Assembly: GCF_024346955.1 (NCBI RefSeq)
Contig: NZ_AP024883.1
Coordinates: forward strand, 2,790,001-2,854,000
Length of the DNA stretch: 64,000 bases
From: Vibrio mangrovi
GTDB lineage: Bacteria > Pseudomonadota > Gammaproteobacteria > Enterobacterales > Vibrionaceae
Direction: 5' to 3'
Numbering within the stretch: the first letter of the stretch is position 1; each line of letters begins with the position of its first letter. The translations under genes and the position numbers were made by a program. Below, in pieces: positions 8,329-17,881 of the stretch. The notes below the pieces were generated by a model. It was given only the letters and a program-made list of their open reading frames with translations. It had not been told where the DNA came from and searched no databases.

Positions 8329-10515
8329 TTACAGTGCCCGATATTTTTCCCGCAGGCGCAGCCGAATCCACTCCGCCAATGCATTGACTAAAAACGTAAA
8401 GACAAACAAAAGCAATGCGCCCAGAAATAGCAACCGATACTGGCTGCTACCGACTTCTGCTTCCGGCAGCTCAACCGCAATTGTCGCTGCCAGTGTCCGC
8501 ATCCCTTCAAAAATATTCCAGTCCATAATCGGTGTATTTCCAGTGGCCATCAGCACAATCATGGTTTCTCCGACAGCCCGTCCCAATCCCATCATCACAG
8601 CAGAAAAAATCCCCGGACTCGCCGTAAGCAAGACGACATGAGTCAGGGTTTGCCAGGGTGTCGCTCCCAATGCTAGTGAGCCATCGGAAAGATGTTTCGG
8701 AACAGAGAAGATTGCGTCTTCTGCAATAGTAAAAATCGTCGGAATCACTGCAAATCCCATCGCAATTCCCACCACCAGAGAGTTACGCTGATTGAAATCA
8801 ATACCATACTGCGCCATAAAGACCCGGATATCGCCATGAAACAGCCAGGTTTCAATATCAAAACCAACCGGCAGCACCAGAACCATGACTACAGCCAGGA
8901 CCGGAAGTAAGATTGCAGCATGCCAGCCACGCCGGACAGGTCTGCGCCACCGTTCAGGGAAGAAATGCCAAATCAGACCAAACAGTACGGTTGATAATGG
9001 CAGCAGAATGCACATCACAACCACCGACACCAGATGCCTTTCAACAATCGGAGCCAGCCACAGTCCGGCCAGAAAACCGATAATGACCGTTGGTAATGCT
9101 TCCATCAGCTCAATGGTTGGTTTCACCTTGCGCCGCATCCGGGCAGACATGAAATACGCAGTATAAATCGCGGCCAGTACCGCAATCGGTACAGCAAAGA
9201 GCATCGAATACATTGCAGCTTTAATGGTGCCGAAGGCAATAGGCATCAGACTGAATTTCGGCTCAAAACTGTCAGAGGCAGCTGTAGACTGCCAGACATA
9301 CTCAGGTTTGGGATAGTTCTCATACCACAGTTTCTGCCACAATGCAGAAAACGAAATTTCCGGATATCCCAGATGGATCTCAGCCAGACTCAGACGCCCT
9401 TTCTCATAGGACACCAGATATTTTTCATTCTCAGACAGAGCCACCAGCTCCGGTAATTGCTTAAAAACAGGTTGGGATAGAACCTGTTTATGATTGGTTA
9501 CCTGATAGTTCCGGACCTGGCCATCGTGATGAAATGAGAAAAATCCCTGATGATAGGCGTCGGCAAGGATCATACCGGTCCGGAGACCTGTCTTGAATTC
9601 CCTGATCGGCATCAACTGCCTTTTTTCTTCGCGGATCACGTCAAACCACTGTGTAACCTGACCATCCCGGTGTCGTACCAGCAGAGAATCCCCTCCCGGC
9701 AATAGAATCATTTGTACAACTTTTCGTTCGCTCTGGCCTTCTGTAAGATCAACAACCTCCCGAACCCGGAATGACGTACCGGAACGGATAGCCACGATTA
9801 ATTGTTCACCTTCACGAACATATAAAGTATCGCCATCAGGAGTCACCAATAACTCATCGGCTTTGACTTGGCCGGGGAAACGAAACTCAGTGACATCCGC
9901 GGTATCCTGCCGGTAGGTCAGCACACTCAGTGCACCACGATCACTGGAAAAAGCCAGCGTCAGACGGTTCGGTAATACGGAGAAAGTAAATTGTTGTACA
10001 TCAGCAGGAACATATTCGTTCAGGCCCGATGGCAACTCTAATTGTTCCACTCCCGGGACAAAAAGATCCTGCCCGTTCTGTAAGCGGTGGGAAAAAAGCG
10101 GACGGGCAATTTCAAGCTGATGCTTCTGTCCCAGCACAGCAAACCATTCCCCGGCAACAGCACTCTGTTCCGGCATGAAAGGGAGTTGCTTGTGCCAGAC
10201 CGGCTCCTGATGCTCATCCTGAGTCGACCTGAATATCATTTCTCCCTGACGATCGAGCATAAATACATATTGACCGTGTTCACCAACCGATAGCTGAATC
10301 GGGGACGACTGGAGGGAAACTTCAGGATGAGCGGAAGACACAGTGATATCAGCACTGGAAAACAGGGGCAGAGCAACCCAGATCAGATAAACAAAAATTA
10401 AGACCAGTGCTCCAAGTACACTGACACCACCAGCACTGACAGCAAAACGAATCAAGCGATCTTTGACAAGGCGCTTTTTGTCCGCTGCTTTGAGTGAAAA
10501 CTGAGGGTGTGGCAT
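8329..10515 (-). CDS. pstC: PstC, phosphate ABC permease with a large periplasmic region
   Basis: The partner channel subunit of PstA. I take the ATG at 10515 (MPHPQFSLKAADKKR), which has AGGA at good spacing, giving 728 residues. The frame stays open further upstream, but those residues look like leader sequence. After a first membrane helix (about 30-55), roughly 350 residues of beta-rich, presumably periplasmic sequence precede the permease core, which carries the EAA loop GATPWQTLTHVVLLTASPGI. E. coli PstC is about 319 residues, so more than half of this protein is additional. It is the first gene of the operon, under a clear Pho box. Confidence 0.95.
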   Translation of the reverse strand: MPHPQFSLKAADKKRLVKDRLIRFAVSAGGVSVLGALVLIFVYLIWVALPLFSSADITVSSAHPEVSLQSSPIQLSVGEHGQYVFMLDRQGEMIFRSTQDEHQEPVWHKQLPFMPEQSAVAGEWFAVLGQKHQLEIARPLFSHRLQNGQDLFVPGVEQLELPSGLNEYVPADVQQFTFSVLPNRLTLAFSSDRGALSVLTYRQDTADVTEFRFPGQVKADELLVTPDGDTLYVREGEQLIVAIRSGTSFRVREVVDLTEGQSERKVVQMILLPGGDSLLVRHRDGQVTQWFDVIREEKRQLMPIREFKTGLRTGMILADAYHQGFFSFHHDGQVRNYQVTNHKQVLSQPVFKQLPELVALSENEKYLVSYEKGRLSLAEIHLGYPEISFSALWQKLWYENYPKPEYVWQSTAASDSFEPKFSLMPIAFGTIKAAMYSMLFAVPIAVLAAIYTAYFMSARMRRKVKPTIELMEALPTVIIGFLAGLWLAPIVERHLVSVVVMCILLPLSTVLFGLIWHFFPERWRRPVRRGWHAAILLPVLAVVMVLVLPVGFDIETWLFHGDIRVFMAQYGIDFNQRNSLVVGIAMGFAVIPTIFTIAEDAIFSVPKHLSDGSLALGATPWQTLTHVVLLTASPGIFSAVMMGLGRAVGETMIVLMATGNTPIMDWNIFEGMRTLAATIAVELPEAEVGSSQYRLLFLGALLLFVFTFLVNALAEWIRLRLREKYRAL

Positions 10516-10971
10516 GCTAGTCCTAATCAATCTGACCCATATCAATGATACTGAGAGCAATTCCCGTCTTAAATTCCGGCTGAAAATCAGACGTGGTATC
10601 GTCTGGACACACAAGCATATGTCAATGACGTGACAGTTATATTACAGCAACCGATAACCGCCTGAAATAACAAGTGACTCATTTTCCCTGACTTTATCGA
10701 TTCCTCCGGAGGATGGTTTGCAGGACCTACGACTTCATTCCAACAGAAGAAATGCTGCCCTGCTCATACTGAGATGAACGGAAGTCTTATATACTGAAAT
10801 AAAAATGTAACACAAAACACATAACTTTCTTTTTTATTACTGATAGTTATGTCTGTTTGGTAGATAGTTCCGAAATCAGGTTCAGATCACCATCAACGAC
10901 AAACTGTCATTCTAAATATCGCACTATAAAAACCCCTGTCCATTCCGGGATTTCATGAAAGGTCTGAACGC
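10516..10971. other. Divergent regulatory region pstC / ppk1
   Basis: This 456-bp gap contains the pstC Pho box and must contain the ppk1 promoter. A single CTGTCAT half-repeat on the plus strand at 10904-10910 has no convincing partner 4 bp away. A TATAAA-like hexamer lies near 10925. Nothing coding is seen. Confidence 0.5.
10630..10647 (-). promoter_or_regulatory. Pho box upstream of pstC
   Basis: On the minus strand CTGTAATATAACTGTCAC closely matches the PhoB consensus of two CTGTCAT repeats separated by 4 bp. It lies 115 bp upstream of the pstC start and is the natural PhoB site for the pstCAB-phoU operon. Confidence 0.8.
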
Positions 10972-13077
10972 ATGAGTGCTGAGAAGTTATATATAGAAAA
11001 AGAATTAAGCTGGTTATCTTTTAATGAGCGGGTTCTCCAGGAAGCTGCTGACAAGTCTGTGCCTCTCATTGAACGGATACGTTTTCTGGGTATTTTTTCC
11101 AATAATCTGGATGAGTTCTACAAAGTCCGTTTCGCCGATGTCAAACGACGTATTCTGATTGATCGGGAACACGGTGGTAACAGTAGTTATAAACACCTGC
11201 TCTCCAAGATGCAAAGCAAGGCACTCAAACTCAATCTGGAATTTGAAGAGCTTTACAACGAGCTAATCAAAGAAATGGCCCGGCGTCGAATCTTCTTAGT
11301 CAATGAATCCCAACTGGATGAATTTCAGGAGAAATGGGTCAAAAAATATTTCAGAAATGAAGTCATCCAGCACATTACTCCCTGGCTGCTTAACGATGAA
11401 GCCGATATGCTGCAATTCCTGAAAGATGAATACGCCTATATTGCAGTCGAACTGAAACAAAATGACCATTCTCACTACGCCCTGATTGAGATTCCGACTG
11501 ACCATTTACCACGGTTTATCATGGTACCGGAACAGAAAGGGAAACAACGCAAAACAATTATTCTGCTGGACAACATTATCCGTTACTGTCTGGATGATAT
11601 TTTCCGGGGTTTCTTTGAGTATGACGAACTGAATGGTTATGCCATTAAAATGACCCGTGATGCCGAATATGACCTGAGTCATGAAGTGGAACATAGTCTG
11701 CTTGAACAGATGTCCGAAGGGCTGAGTCAGCGCTTAACAGCAATGCCGGTTCGCTTTGTCTATGAAAATGCCATGCCCGTTGCGATGTTGCAGTTTCTGT
11801 GTGATAAGCTCAAAATTTCCAATTATGATAGCCTGCTCCCCGGAGGCAGATACCATAATTTCAAAGACTTTATTTCTTTCCCGAATGTGGGCCGGGACTA
11901 TCTGGAAAATAAACCGCTACCGCCAATGAAATGCGCTGATTTTTCTGGTTTTGCCAACAATTTCGATGCCATCAAACAACAGGATATTCTGCTCTACTAT
12001 CCCTATCACACCTTTGAACATATTACCGAACTGGTCAGACAGGCTTCATTCGATCCCAAAGTGCTGAGTATCAAAATCAATATTTACCGGGTTGCCAAAG
12101 ATTCAAAACTGATGCACTCCCTCATTCATGCGGTAATGAATGGCAAGCAAGTCACCGTTGTTGTTGAACTACAGGCCCGTTTCGATGAAGAAGCGAATAT
12201 CGAGTGGTCGAGAATCCTGACTGAAGCAGGAGTGCATGTCATCTTCGGTGCTCCGGGACTGAAAATCCATTCCAAACTATTGCTCATCAGTCGCAAAGAA
12301 GATGAAGAAATTGTCCGTTATGCACATATCGGCACCGGAAACTTTCACGAAAAAACAGCCCGGATCTATACCGATTTCTCGTTGTTAACTGCCGACCCGG
12401 AAATCACCAATGAAGTGCGTAGTGTATTCGGCTATATCGAAAACCCATACCGGCCGGTAAAATTCAGACATCTGATCGTCTCGCCCAGAAACTCTCGTTC
12501 CCGCCTGTATGAATTGTTAGATAATGAAATCGCCAATGCCAGAGCCAACAGAAAGGCAGCCATTACTCTGAAAGTGAATAATCTGGTTGACAGAGAATTA
12601 TGTAACAAGCTTTATGAAGCCAGTTCTGCCGGGGTCGATATCAGGATGATCATTCGGGGAATGTGTTCTCTGGCTCCCGGAATTGAAGGGGTGAGTGAAA
12701 ACATTCGTATCATCAGTATTGTTGACCGTTTCCTTGAACATCCACGGGTTATCATTACCCACAACGACGGAAATCCACTGGTTTATATTTCTTCCGCTGA
12801 CTGGATGACCCGTAATATCGATCACCGGATCGAAGTTGCTACTCCAATCCGTGACGAACGCCTGAAAAAGCGTATTATCGATCTGATCAATATTCATTTT
12901 ACCGATACGGTCAAAGCTCGTTGGATAGACAAAGAGATGAGCAACCGATATGTTAGCCGTGGTAACAGAAAGAAAATACGTTCGCAGATTGCGATTTATG
13001 ACTACCTGAAAAATGTCGAAAAGCAGACACGAAAGCAGAAGGCGATAGAAGTAAAGGATGATGAAAACACCCGCTGA
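10972..13077 (+). CDS. ppk1: Polyphosphate kinase 1
   Basis: PPK1 reversibly transfers the gamma phosphate of ATP onto long polyphosphate chains and associates with the inner membrane. The 701-residue product has the family layout: an N-terminal helical domain (MSAEKLYIEKELSWLSFNER), a head domain, and two phospholipase-D-like C-terminal domains. The autophosphorylated histidine is H433 in LKIHSKLLLIS. The second conserved histidine is H590 in DRFLEHPRV. It overlaps ppx by 20 bp, so synthesis and breakdown of polyphosphate are translationally linked. It is divergent from the pst operon and within the phosphate block. Confidence 0.97.
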   Translation: MSAEKLYIEKELSWLSFNERVLQEAADKSVPLIERIRFLGIFSNNLDEFYKVRFADVKRRILIDREHGGNSSYKHLLSKMQSKALKLNLEFEELYNELIKEMARRRIFLVNESQLDEFQEKWVKKYFRNEVIQHITPWLLNDEADMLQFLKDEYAYIAVELKQNDHSHYALIEIPTDHLPRFIMVPEQKGKQRKTIILLDNIIRYCLDDIFRGFFEYDELNGYAIKMTRDAEYDLSHEVEHSLLEQMSEGLSQRLTAMPVRFVYENAMPVAMLQFLCDKLKISNYDSLLPGGRYHNFKDFISFPNVGRDYLENKPLPPMKCADFSGFANNFDAIKQQDILLYYPYHTFEHITELVRQASFDPKVLSIKINIYRVAKDSKLMHSLIHAVMNGKQVTVVVELQARFDEEANIEWSRILTEAGVHVIFGAPGLKIHSKLLLISRKEDEEIVRYAHIGTGNFHEKTARIYTDFSLLTADPEITNEVRSVFGYIENPYRPVKFRHLIVSPRNSRSRLYELLDNEIANARANRKAAITLKVNNLVDRELCNKLYEASSAGVDIRMIIRGMCSLAPGIEGVSENIRIISIVDRFLEHPRVIITHNDGNPLVYISSADWMTRNIDHRIEVATPIRDERLKKRIIDLINIHFTDTVKARWIDKEMSNRYVSRGNRKKIRSQIAIYDYLKNVEKQTRKQKAIEVKDDENTR

Positions 13078-14563
13078 ACCACGGCATATTGCCGCAATTG
13101 ATTTAGGTTCAAATAGTTTCCACATGGTTGTGGCACAGGTCGTCGATCAGGACCTCCAGCTCGTCAGCCGCCATAAGCAGCGTGTCCGGCTGGCCTCCGG
13201 GCTGGATGAGAACAAAAAGCTCAATGCTGAGGCAATTGAACGAGGGCTGGATTGTCTGGCGATGTTTGCCGAAAGGATTCAGGGATATTCACCTGAAAAT
13301 GTCCGTATTGCCGCAACCCACACGTTGCGTCAGGCAACCAATGCCCAGAAATTTATTGAAAAAGCACGGGCAGTTCTTCCCTACCCGATTGAAATTATTC
13401 CCGGAATGGAAGAAGGCCGCTTAATCTATCTTGGCGTTGCGCACACTCAGCCTCAGTCCGATTCAATGCTCGTTGTCGATATTGGTGGCGGTAGTACGGA
13501 AATGGTTATCGGTCACGGATTTGAGGCGCAGCTCGTCAACAGTCTTCAGATGGGATGTGTCAGCTATAACCATCGATTCTTCGCTCAGGGAAAACTGTCC
13601 AAAAAACGCTTTGCTCAGGCATTCCTTGCTGCAGAGCAGAAACTGGAATCCGTTGCCCGCCAGTACCGTAAAAAAGGCTGGCAAAGTGCCTTTGGTTCAT
13701 CCGGCACCATAAAAGCAGTCCGGGAAGTTCTGGTGGGTATTGGCTACGAAGACGGCATTATAACCGCCACTCGTCTGGAAGCACTAATCGATAAACTCTG
13801 TGAAAAAAGTCAGGTTGATGAGCTGGAACTGAAAGGCCTCAATGATGAGAGAAAACCGGTTTTTGCCGCAGGTGTTGCCATTCTTTACGCCATTTTAAAA
13901 GATCTGAAAATCAAAGAGATGCATTTTTCACAAGGAGCATTACGTGAAGGACTGCTGTACGAGATGGAAGATCGGCTCAAATACTCGGATATCCGCCTGA
14001 GAACAACAGAAAGTCTGGCTCAGAAACACCGGGTCGATCTGGAACATGCAGCCAAAGTAAAAGGCCTCGCCCGGGAGCTATTTGATCAAGTCTGTGGCAA
14101 AGCCAGAATTCCGGCCCAGAATCATGAACTGGTTGATCTGCTGGAATGGGGCGCTCTGTTACATGAGGTTGGGCTCAGTATCAGTTTGCAGGGATATCAT
14201 CGTCATTCGGAATATATCCTGCGCTATACCAATATGCCGGGATTTAACAGTGAACAGCAATTGGTGCTCTCCACTCTGGCCCGTTTTCAAAGAAAAGCGC
14301 TGAAACTGAATGAAATGCCGGATTTCACACTCTATAAGAAAAAGCAGGTGATCCAACTCATCCGCATCCTCAGACTGGCAATTGTACTCAACGGGCAGAG
14401 AAATGATGATCCTTTACCGCAGATTTTCCTAACCGTTCAGGATGATATATGGTCACTCACCAGCAACGATCCTGTATGGCTGGAAAACAATAAGCTGCTT
14501 CATGCCGACCTGACAACAGAGCAACAGTGTTGGGAAAATATCGGCTGGACCTTACTGTTTTAA
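13058..14563 (+). CDS. ppx: Exopolyphosphatase
   Basis: PPX releases terminal orthophosphate from polyphosphate chains. The 501 residues show the actin/Hsp70-like fold: phosphate-1 loop IAAIDLGSNSFHMVVA near the N-terminus, phosphate-2 loop VVDIGGGSTEMVIG at about 140-155, and the C-terminal HD-like helical domain (LLEWGALLHEVGLSIS). It overlaps the 3' end of ppk1 by 20 bp; two tandem ATGs at 13058 and 13061 are both possible starts. Its stop codon lies inside the first copy of a perfect tandem 17-bp duplication. Confidence 0.96.
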   Translation: MMKTPAEPRHIAAIDLGSNSFHMVVAQVVDQDLQLVSRHKQRVRLASGLDENKKLNAEAIERGLDCLAMFAERIQGYSPENVRIAATHTLRQATNAQKFIEKARAVLPYPIEIIPGMEEGRLIYLGVAHTQPQSDSMLVVDIGGGSTEMVIGHGFEAQLVNSLQMGCVSYNHRFFAQGKLSKKRFAQAFLAAEQKLESVARQYRKKGWQSAFGSSGTIKAVREVLVGIGYEDGIITATRLEALIDKLCEKSQVDELELKGLNDERKPVFAAGVAILYAILKDLKIKEMHFSQGALREGLLYEMEDRLKYSDIRLRTTESLAQKHRVDLEHAAKVKGLARELFDQVCGKARIPAQNHELVDLLEWGALLHEVGLSISLQGYHRHSEYILRYTNMPGFNSEQQLVLSTLARFQRKALKLNEMPDFTLYKKKQVIQLIRILRLAIVLNGQRNDDPLPQIFLTVQDDIWSLTSNDPVWLENNKLLHADLTTEQQCWENIGWTLLF

Positions 14564-14592
14564 AAACTATCCGGATTTAAAAACTATCCGGA
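14559..14592. repeat. Perfect tandem duplication of 17 bp over the ppx stop codon
   Basis: TTTAAAAACTATCCGGA occurs twice, at 14559-14575 and 14576-14592, with no gap. The first copy contains the TAA stop of ppx. The second lies between the converging ppx and pstS genes. It looks like a recent slippage or short duplication event. Confidence 0.9.
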
Positions 14593-14599
14593 GTAAAAC

Positions 14600-15559
14600 T
14601 TACTCTAACCCTACTTTCGCCAGTTCTTGTCTGGCTATCTCGGGAGAAACCGGCACATATCCGTCTTTGGCGACCAGTGCCTGACCTTCCCGGGAGTAGA
14701 TAAACCGGATAAATGCAGCCTCAACCGGTGTCAGTGCCCGCTCGGGGCTCTTATTAATATAGACATACAGATAACGGGATAACGGATAGTCTCCGGATAG
14801 AATATTATCCCGGTTTGGAAATACATAATTCTCTCCCCTGCGGGATATCGGAACTAGTCTGACGCCAGAAACTGAGTATCCGATGCCGGAATAACCAATC
14901 GCATTCATTGATGAAGCAACCGACTGAACCACCGATGCCGATCCCGGTTGCTCATTCACTCTGGGACTGAAATCTCCGCCGCACAGTGCATGGCTTTTGA
15001 AATAGCCATAAGTTCCCGAGACCGAATTACGGCCAAATAACAGAATCGCCCGTTGCGCCCAGTGAGATTTGATTCCCAATTGCGACCAGCTTGTCAGATG
15101 CCGGGGTTCACCACAACGTAACGTTGTTGAAAACATGGCATCGATCTGCTGAAAGCTCAGTCCCGGAACCGGGTTATCCTGCTGAACAAAAATACCAATC
15201 GCATCAATCGCAACCCGAAGCGCCGTCGGTTTATAGCCATATGCCTGTTCAAACGCTCCGACTTCCCGGTGCCGCATAGTCCGGCTCATCGGTCCCAACT
15301 GGGCCGTTCCCTGCGTCAGAGCAGGAGGTGCTGTCGAAGATCCGGACGCCTGAACCTGAATATTAATATTCGGATAGTAGGACTGAAACGCTTCAACCCA
15401 TAAAGACATCACGCCAGCCAGTGTATCAGAACCGACCGAGAGTAAACTTCCGGAAACTCCAATCTGTTTCTCATATACAGGCAGAGATGCTGCCTGAAGA
15501 GAGAATCCGCTCCACATCCAGACAACACTGACCCACAGCCACCATTTCAAGCGAATCAT
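14600..15559 (-). CDS. pstS: PstS-type periplasmic phosphate-binding protein
   Basis: A secreted solute-binding protein of 319 residues. A signal peptide (residues about 1-23, ending LQA) is followed by the PstS fold: LLSVGSDTLAGV, ASGSSTAP in the phosphate-binding loop, and GRNSVSGTYGYFKSHALC. It would deliver phosphate to PstCAB. Unusually for E. coli-style operons, it lies with phoR and phoB rather than with pstC: its ATG overlaps the phoR stop by 4 bp. It converges with ppx. A second pstS elsewhere in the genome is possible, so this may be a PstS paralogue. Confidence 0.9.
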   Translation of the reverse strand: MIRLKWWLWVSVVWMWSGFSLQAASLPVYEKQIGVSGSLLSVGSDTLAGVMSLWVEAFQSYYPNINIQVQASGSSTAPPALTQGTAQLGPMSRTMRHREVGAFEQAYGYKPTALRVAIDAIGIFVQQDNPVPGLSFQQIDAMFSTTLRCGEPRHLTSWSQLGIKSHWAQRAILLFGRNSVSGTYGYFKSHALCGGDFSPRVNEQPGSASVVQSVASSMNAIGYSGIGYSVSGVRLVPISRRGENYVFPNRDNILSGDYPLSRYLYVYINKSPERALTPVEAAFIRFIYSREGQALVAKDGYVPVSPEIARQELAKVGLE

Positions 15560-16857
15560 GACTGCACGACCAGACGTTTAGGCAAGACAAAAGAAAACTT
15601 ACTGCCAACCCCGACTTCACTGTGAATATCAAGATGTGAGTCATGGTGTGATAGTGCATGTTTGACGATTGCCAGCCCCAGGCCACTGCCGCCGGTATCA
15701 CGGGAACGGGCCTTATCCACCCGGTAAAAACGTTCAGTCAGACGGTGTAGATGTTGTGGTGCAATCCCTTCACCAGAATCTTCAACTTCCAGACAGGCGC
15801 CCTGATAACCTGAAAACCAGCGTACATAAATATCTGCACCGGGTGGTGTATATTTCACCGCATTATAAACCAGATTAGAAACGGCACTCCGAAGCTGGTC
15901 TTCATCTCCCAGAACTTTCAGATCATGATCGATTTCGAAATGTAGCTGGTGCTGATTGTCACCACTGAGACTGATCGCTTCTTTCTCAAGCACCTGAAGC
16001 ATTGCCGGGATATCAACAACATCTTCCAGCTCATGCATCGGGGCTGCTTCTATTTTGGACAAAGTCAGCAGTTGATTAACCAGACTATTCATCCGGGTCA
16101 GCTGTTCCGTCATTACCTGATGAGCTTTCCCCCACATCGGTCCTGACATCATATCCGGATCTTCCGTCATCTCCAGATAACCCTGTAACACAGTCATAGG
16201 AGTCCGGAGTTCATGAGAAACATTAGCAAAGAAGTTTCTCCGCATCCCTTCAAGCTGTTTCAACTGAGTCACATCTCGAACCACCAGCAAATGTTCCCCT
16301 TTGGTATAAGGAACAATCCGCAGTTCCAGCATCCGGTCAACATTCAGTGGCGAATGTATTTCCAGCGGCTCTGAAAAATCATTTTTTTCAAGATACTTAA
16401 TAAAATCAGGTGCCCGCAGCAGATTTGATATGGGTTGCCCTTCATCCTCAGGCCAACGGAAACCCAGCAGATGCTGTGCCAAACGGTTACACCAAACAAT
16501 ATTGCCTTCATCACGGAATACAACAACACCATCCGGCAAAGATTCGGCACCATTACGGAAACGACGGATAAGATTGGTTAATTCTTTACGCTTTTTACGC
16601 TGGCGTTGCTGGAGATGGTAAATACCATTAAACAGATATTCCCACTGTCCTTTCCCGGACGGAGGTCCCAAACGGCGGTCATCCCACAACCAGGCCGAAA
16701 GACGAACCTGATTACCCAGATGCCAGAGCAGTTGAATGGCTGTTGCGATCAACAAAAGCCAGGGCATATACCCGAATATCCAGCCGATGATCAGCCAGGG
16801 AAAGTAAAAAAAAGCCAGCCCCCAAGCCAGCCTTTTCCAGGTTAGACGTTCGACCAT
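15556..16857 (-). CDS. phoR: PhoR, phosphate-regulon sensor histidine kinase
   Basis: The membrane kinase that phosphorylates PhoB when phosphate is scarce. Of its 433 residues, about 10-45 form two short membrane helices with almost no periplasmic loop, as in other PhoR proteins. A PAS domain spans about 100-195 (LPDGVVVFRDEGNIVWCN). The dimerisation/phosphoacceptor helix NVSHELRTP has H215, and the ATPase domain has N box NAVKYTPPG and G box GSGLGLAIVKHAL. An AGGAG site precedes the ATG. It follows phoB by 41 bp and overlaps pstS by 4 bp, forming a phoB-phoR-pstS operon. Confidence 0.96.
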   Translation of the reverse strand: MVERLTWKRLAWGLAFFYFPWLIIGWIFGYMPWLLLIATAIQLLWHLGNQVRLSAWLWDDRRLGPPSGKGQWEYLFNGIYHLQQRQRKKRKELTNLIRRFRNGAESLPDGVVVFRDEGNIVWCNRLAQHLLGFRWPEDEGQPISNLLRAPDFIKYLEKNDFSEPLEIHSPLNVDRMLELRIVPYTKGEHLLVVRDVTQLKQLEGMRRNFFANVSHELRTPMTVLQGYLEMTEDPDMMSGPMWGKAHQVMTEQLTRMNSLVNQLLTLSKIEAAPMHELEDVVDIPAMLQVLEKEAISLSGDNQHQLHFEIDHDLKVLGDEDQLRSAVSNLVYNAVKYTPPGADIYVRWFSGYQGACLEVEDSGEGIAPQHLHRLTERFYRVDKARSRDTGGSGLGLAIVKHALSHHDSHLDIHSEVGVGSKFSFVLPKRLVVQS

Positions 16858-16898
16858 CTCACTCCTCTGCTGTTCTTCAACAATACCGTAACCATCCG

Positions 16899-17588
16899 TT
16901 AGGCTTTGGTTGAAAAACGATATCCGGCACCACGGACGGTTTGAATCAGCTTATCATGTCCGGCATCTTCCAAAGCCTTACGCAAACGACGGATATGCAC
17001 ATCGACCGTTCGGTCTTCAACATATACATTCGTTCCCCAGACATTATTCAGCAACTGTTCCCGGCTATATACACGTTCCTGATGAGTCATAAAGAAATGC
17101 AACAACTTGAATTCTGTCGGCCCCATCTCAAGCGCTTGATCGTTTGCCGTTACCCGGTGAGAAACCGGATCCAGCTTCAGCCCCTGAACATCAATGACAT
17201 CTTCCAGCGCTGTGGGTGTAACCCGGCGGATGACCGCTTTTAATCTGGCTACCAGCTCTTTAGGAGAGAATGGTTTGGTAATGTAGTCATCAGCACCGAC
17301 TTCCAGTCCCCGCACCTTATCTTCTTCTTCTCCACGGGCAGTCAGCATCACAACCGGGATATTTCTCGTTAGCTCTTCCCGTTTCATGTGCTTGATAAAA
17401 TTAATGCCGCTTCCGCCCGGAAGCATCCAGTCAAGTAGAACGAGATCTGGAAAAGGTTCTGCAAGTTTGTTTATTGCGGTGTCATAATCTTCTGCTTCAA
17501 CCGCCTGATAACCTTTCTGTTCAAGAACAAAGCACAACATTTCTCTAATCGGTGCTTCATCCTCAACAACGAGAATCCTTCTTGACAT
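16899..17588 (-). CDS. phoB: PhoB, phosphate-regulon response regulator
   Basis: An OmpR-family regulator of 229 residues. The receiver domain (1-about 120) carries the acidic pair in VVEDE, the phosphorylated D53 in LLDWMLPG, and K105 in TKPFSP. The winged-helix DNA-binding domain spans about 130-227 (VDVHIRRLRKALE, VRGAGYRFS). Phosphorylated PhoB binds Pho boxes such as those seen before its own gene and before pstC. It is the first gene of phoB-phoR-pstS. Confidence 0.97.
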   Translation of the reverse strand: MSRRILVVEDEAPIREMLCFVLEQKGYQAVEAEDYDTAINKLAEPFPDLVLLDWMLPGGSGINFIKHMKREELTRNIPVVMLTARGEEEDKVRGLEVGADDYITKPFSPKELVARLKAVIRRVTPTALEDVIDVQGLKLDPVSHRVTANDQALEMGPTEFKLLHFFMTHQERVYSREQLLNNVWGTNVYVEDRTVDVHIRRLRKALEDAGHDKLIQTVRGAGYRFSTKA

Positions 17589-17639
17589 ATCAGATTAGCC
17601 TTTGTTTTTTATCAACGCTCAGCATTATTAAAAATAATT

Positions 17640-17657
17640 ATGACACTTTTGTGACCT
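17640..17657 (-). promoter_or_regulatory. Pho box upstream of phoB (autoregulation)
   Basis: On the minus strand AGGTCACAAAAGTGTCAT reads as two repeats (AGGTCAC, GTGTCAT) separated by AAAA. They match CTGTCAY at 5/7 and 6/7. It lies about 52 bp before the phoB start, consistent with PhoB autoactivation. Confidence 0.65.
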
Positions 17658-17881
17658 TTGAAAACAAATTTTCATATAACTTTCGTCTCAGATTCATAGT
17701 TATTCCGACTCACTTCTAAAGTATTTTGTAATGTTAGTTCATCAAATCTGGTGTCATACGATCAATTATCACGGAATCGATGCATTGGGTTAACCGGGTC
17801 CAGATATTTGAAAATCGTCAGGGACATTTACTGGCTTTTGCCCTATGATGTCCCGCTTGATTACGGGACAAGAGAAACTTT

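Noticed and set aside
10516..10614. Longer start of PstC
   Set aside because: The extra 33 residues lie in the leader; the ATG at 10515 has AGGA at correct spacing.
10904..10921. Pho box for ppk1
   Set aside because: Only the first 7-bp repeat fits; the second half is not recognisable.
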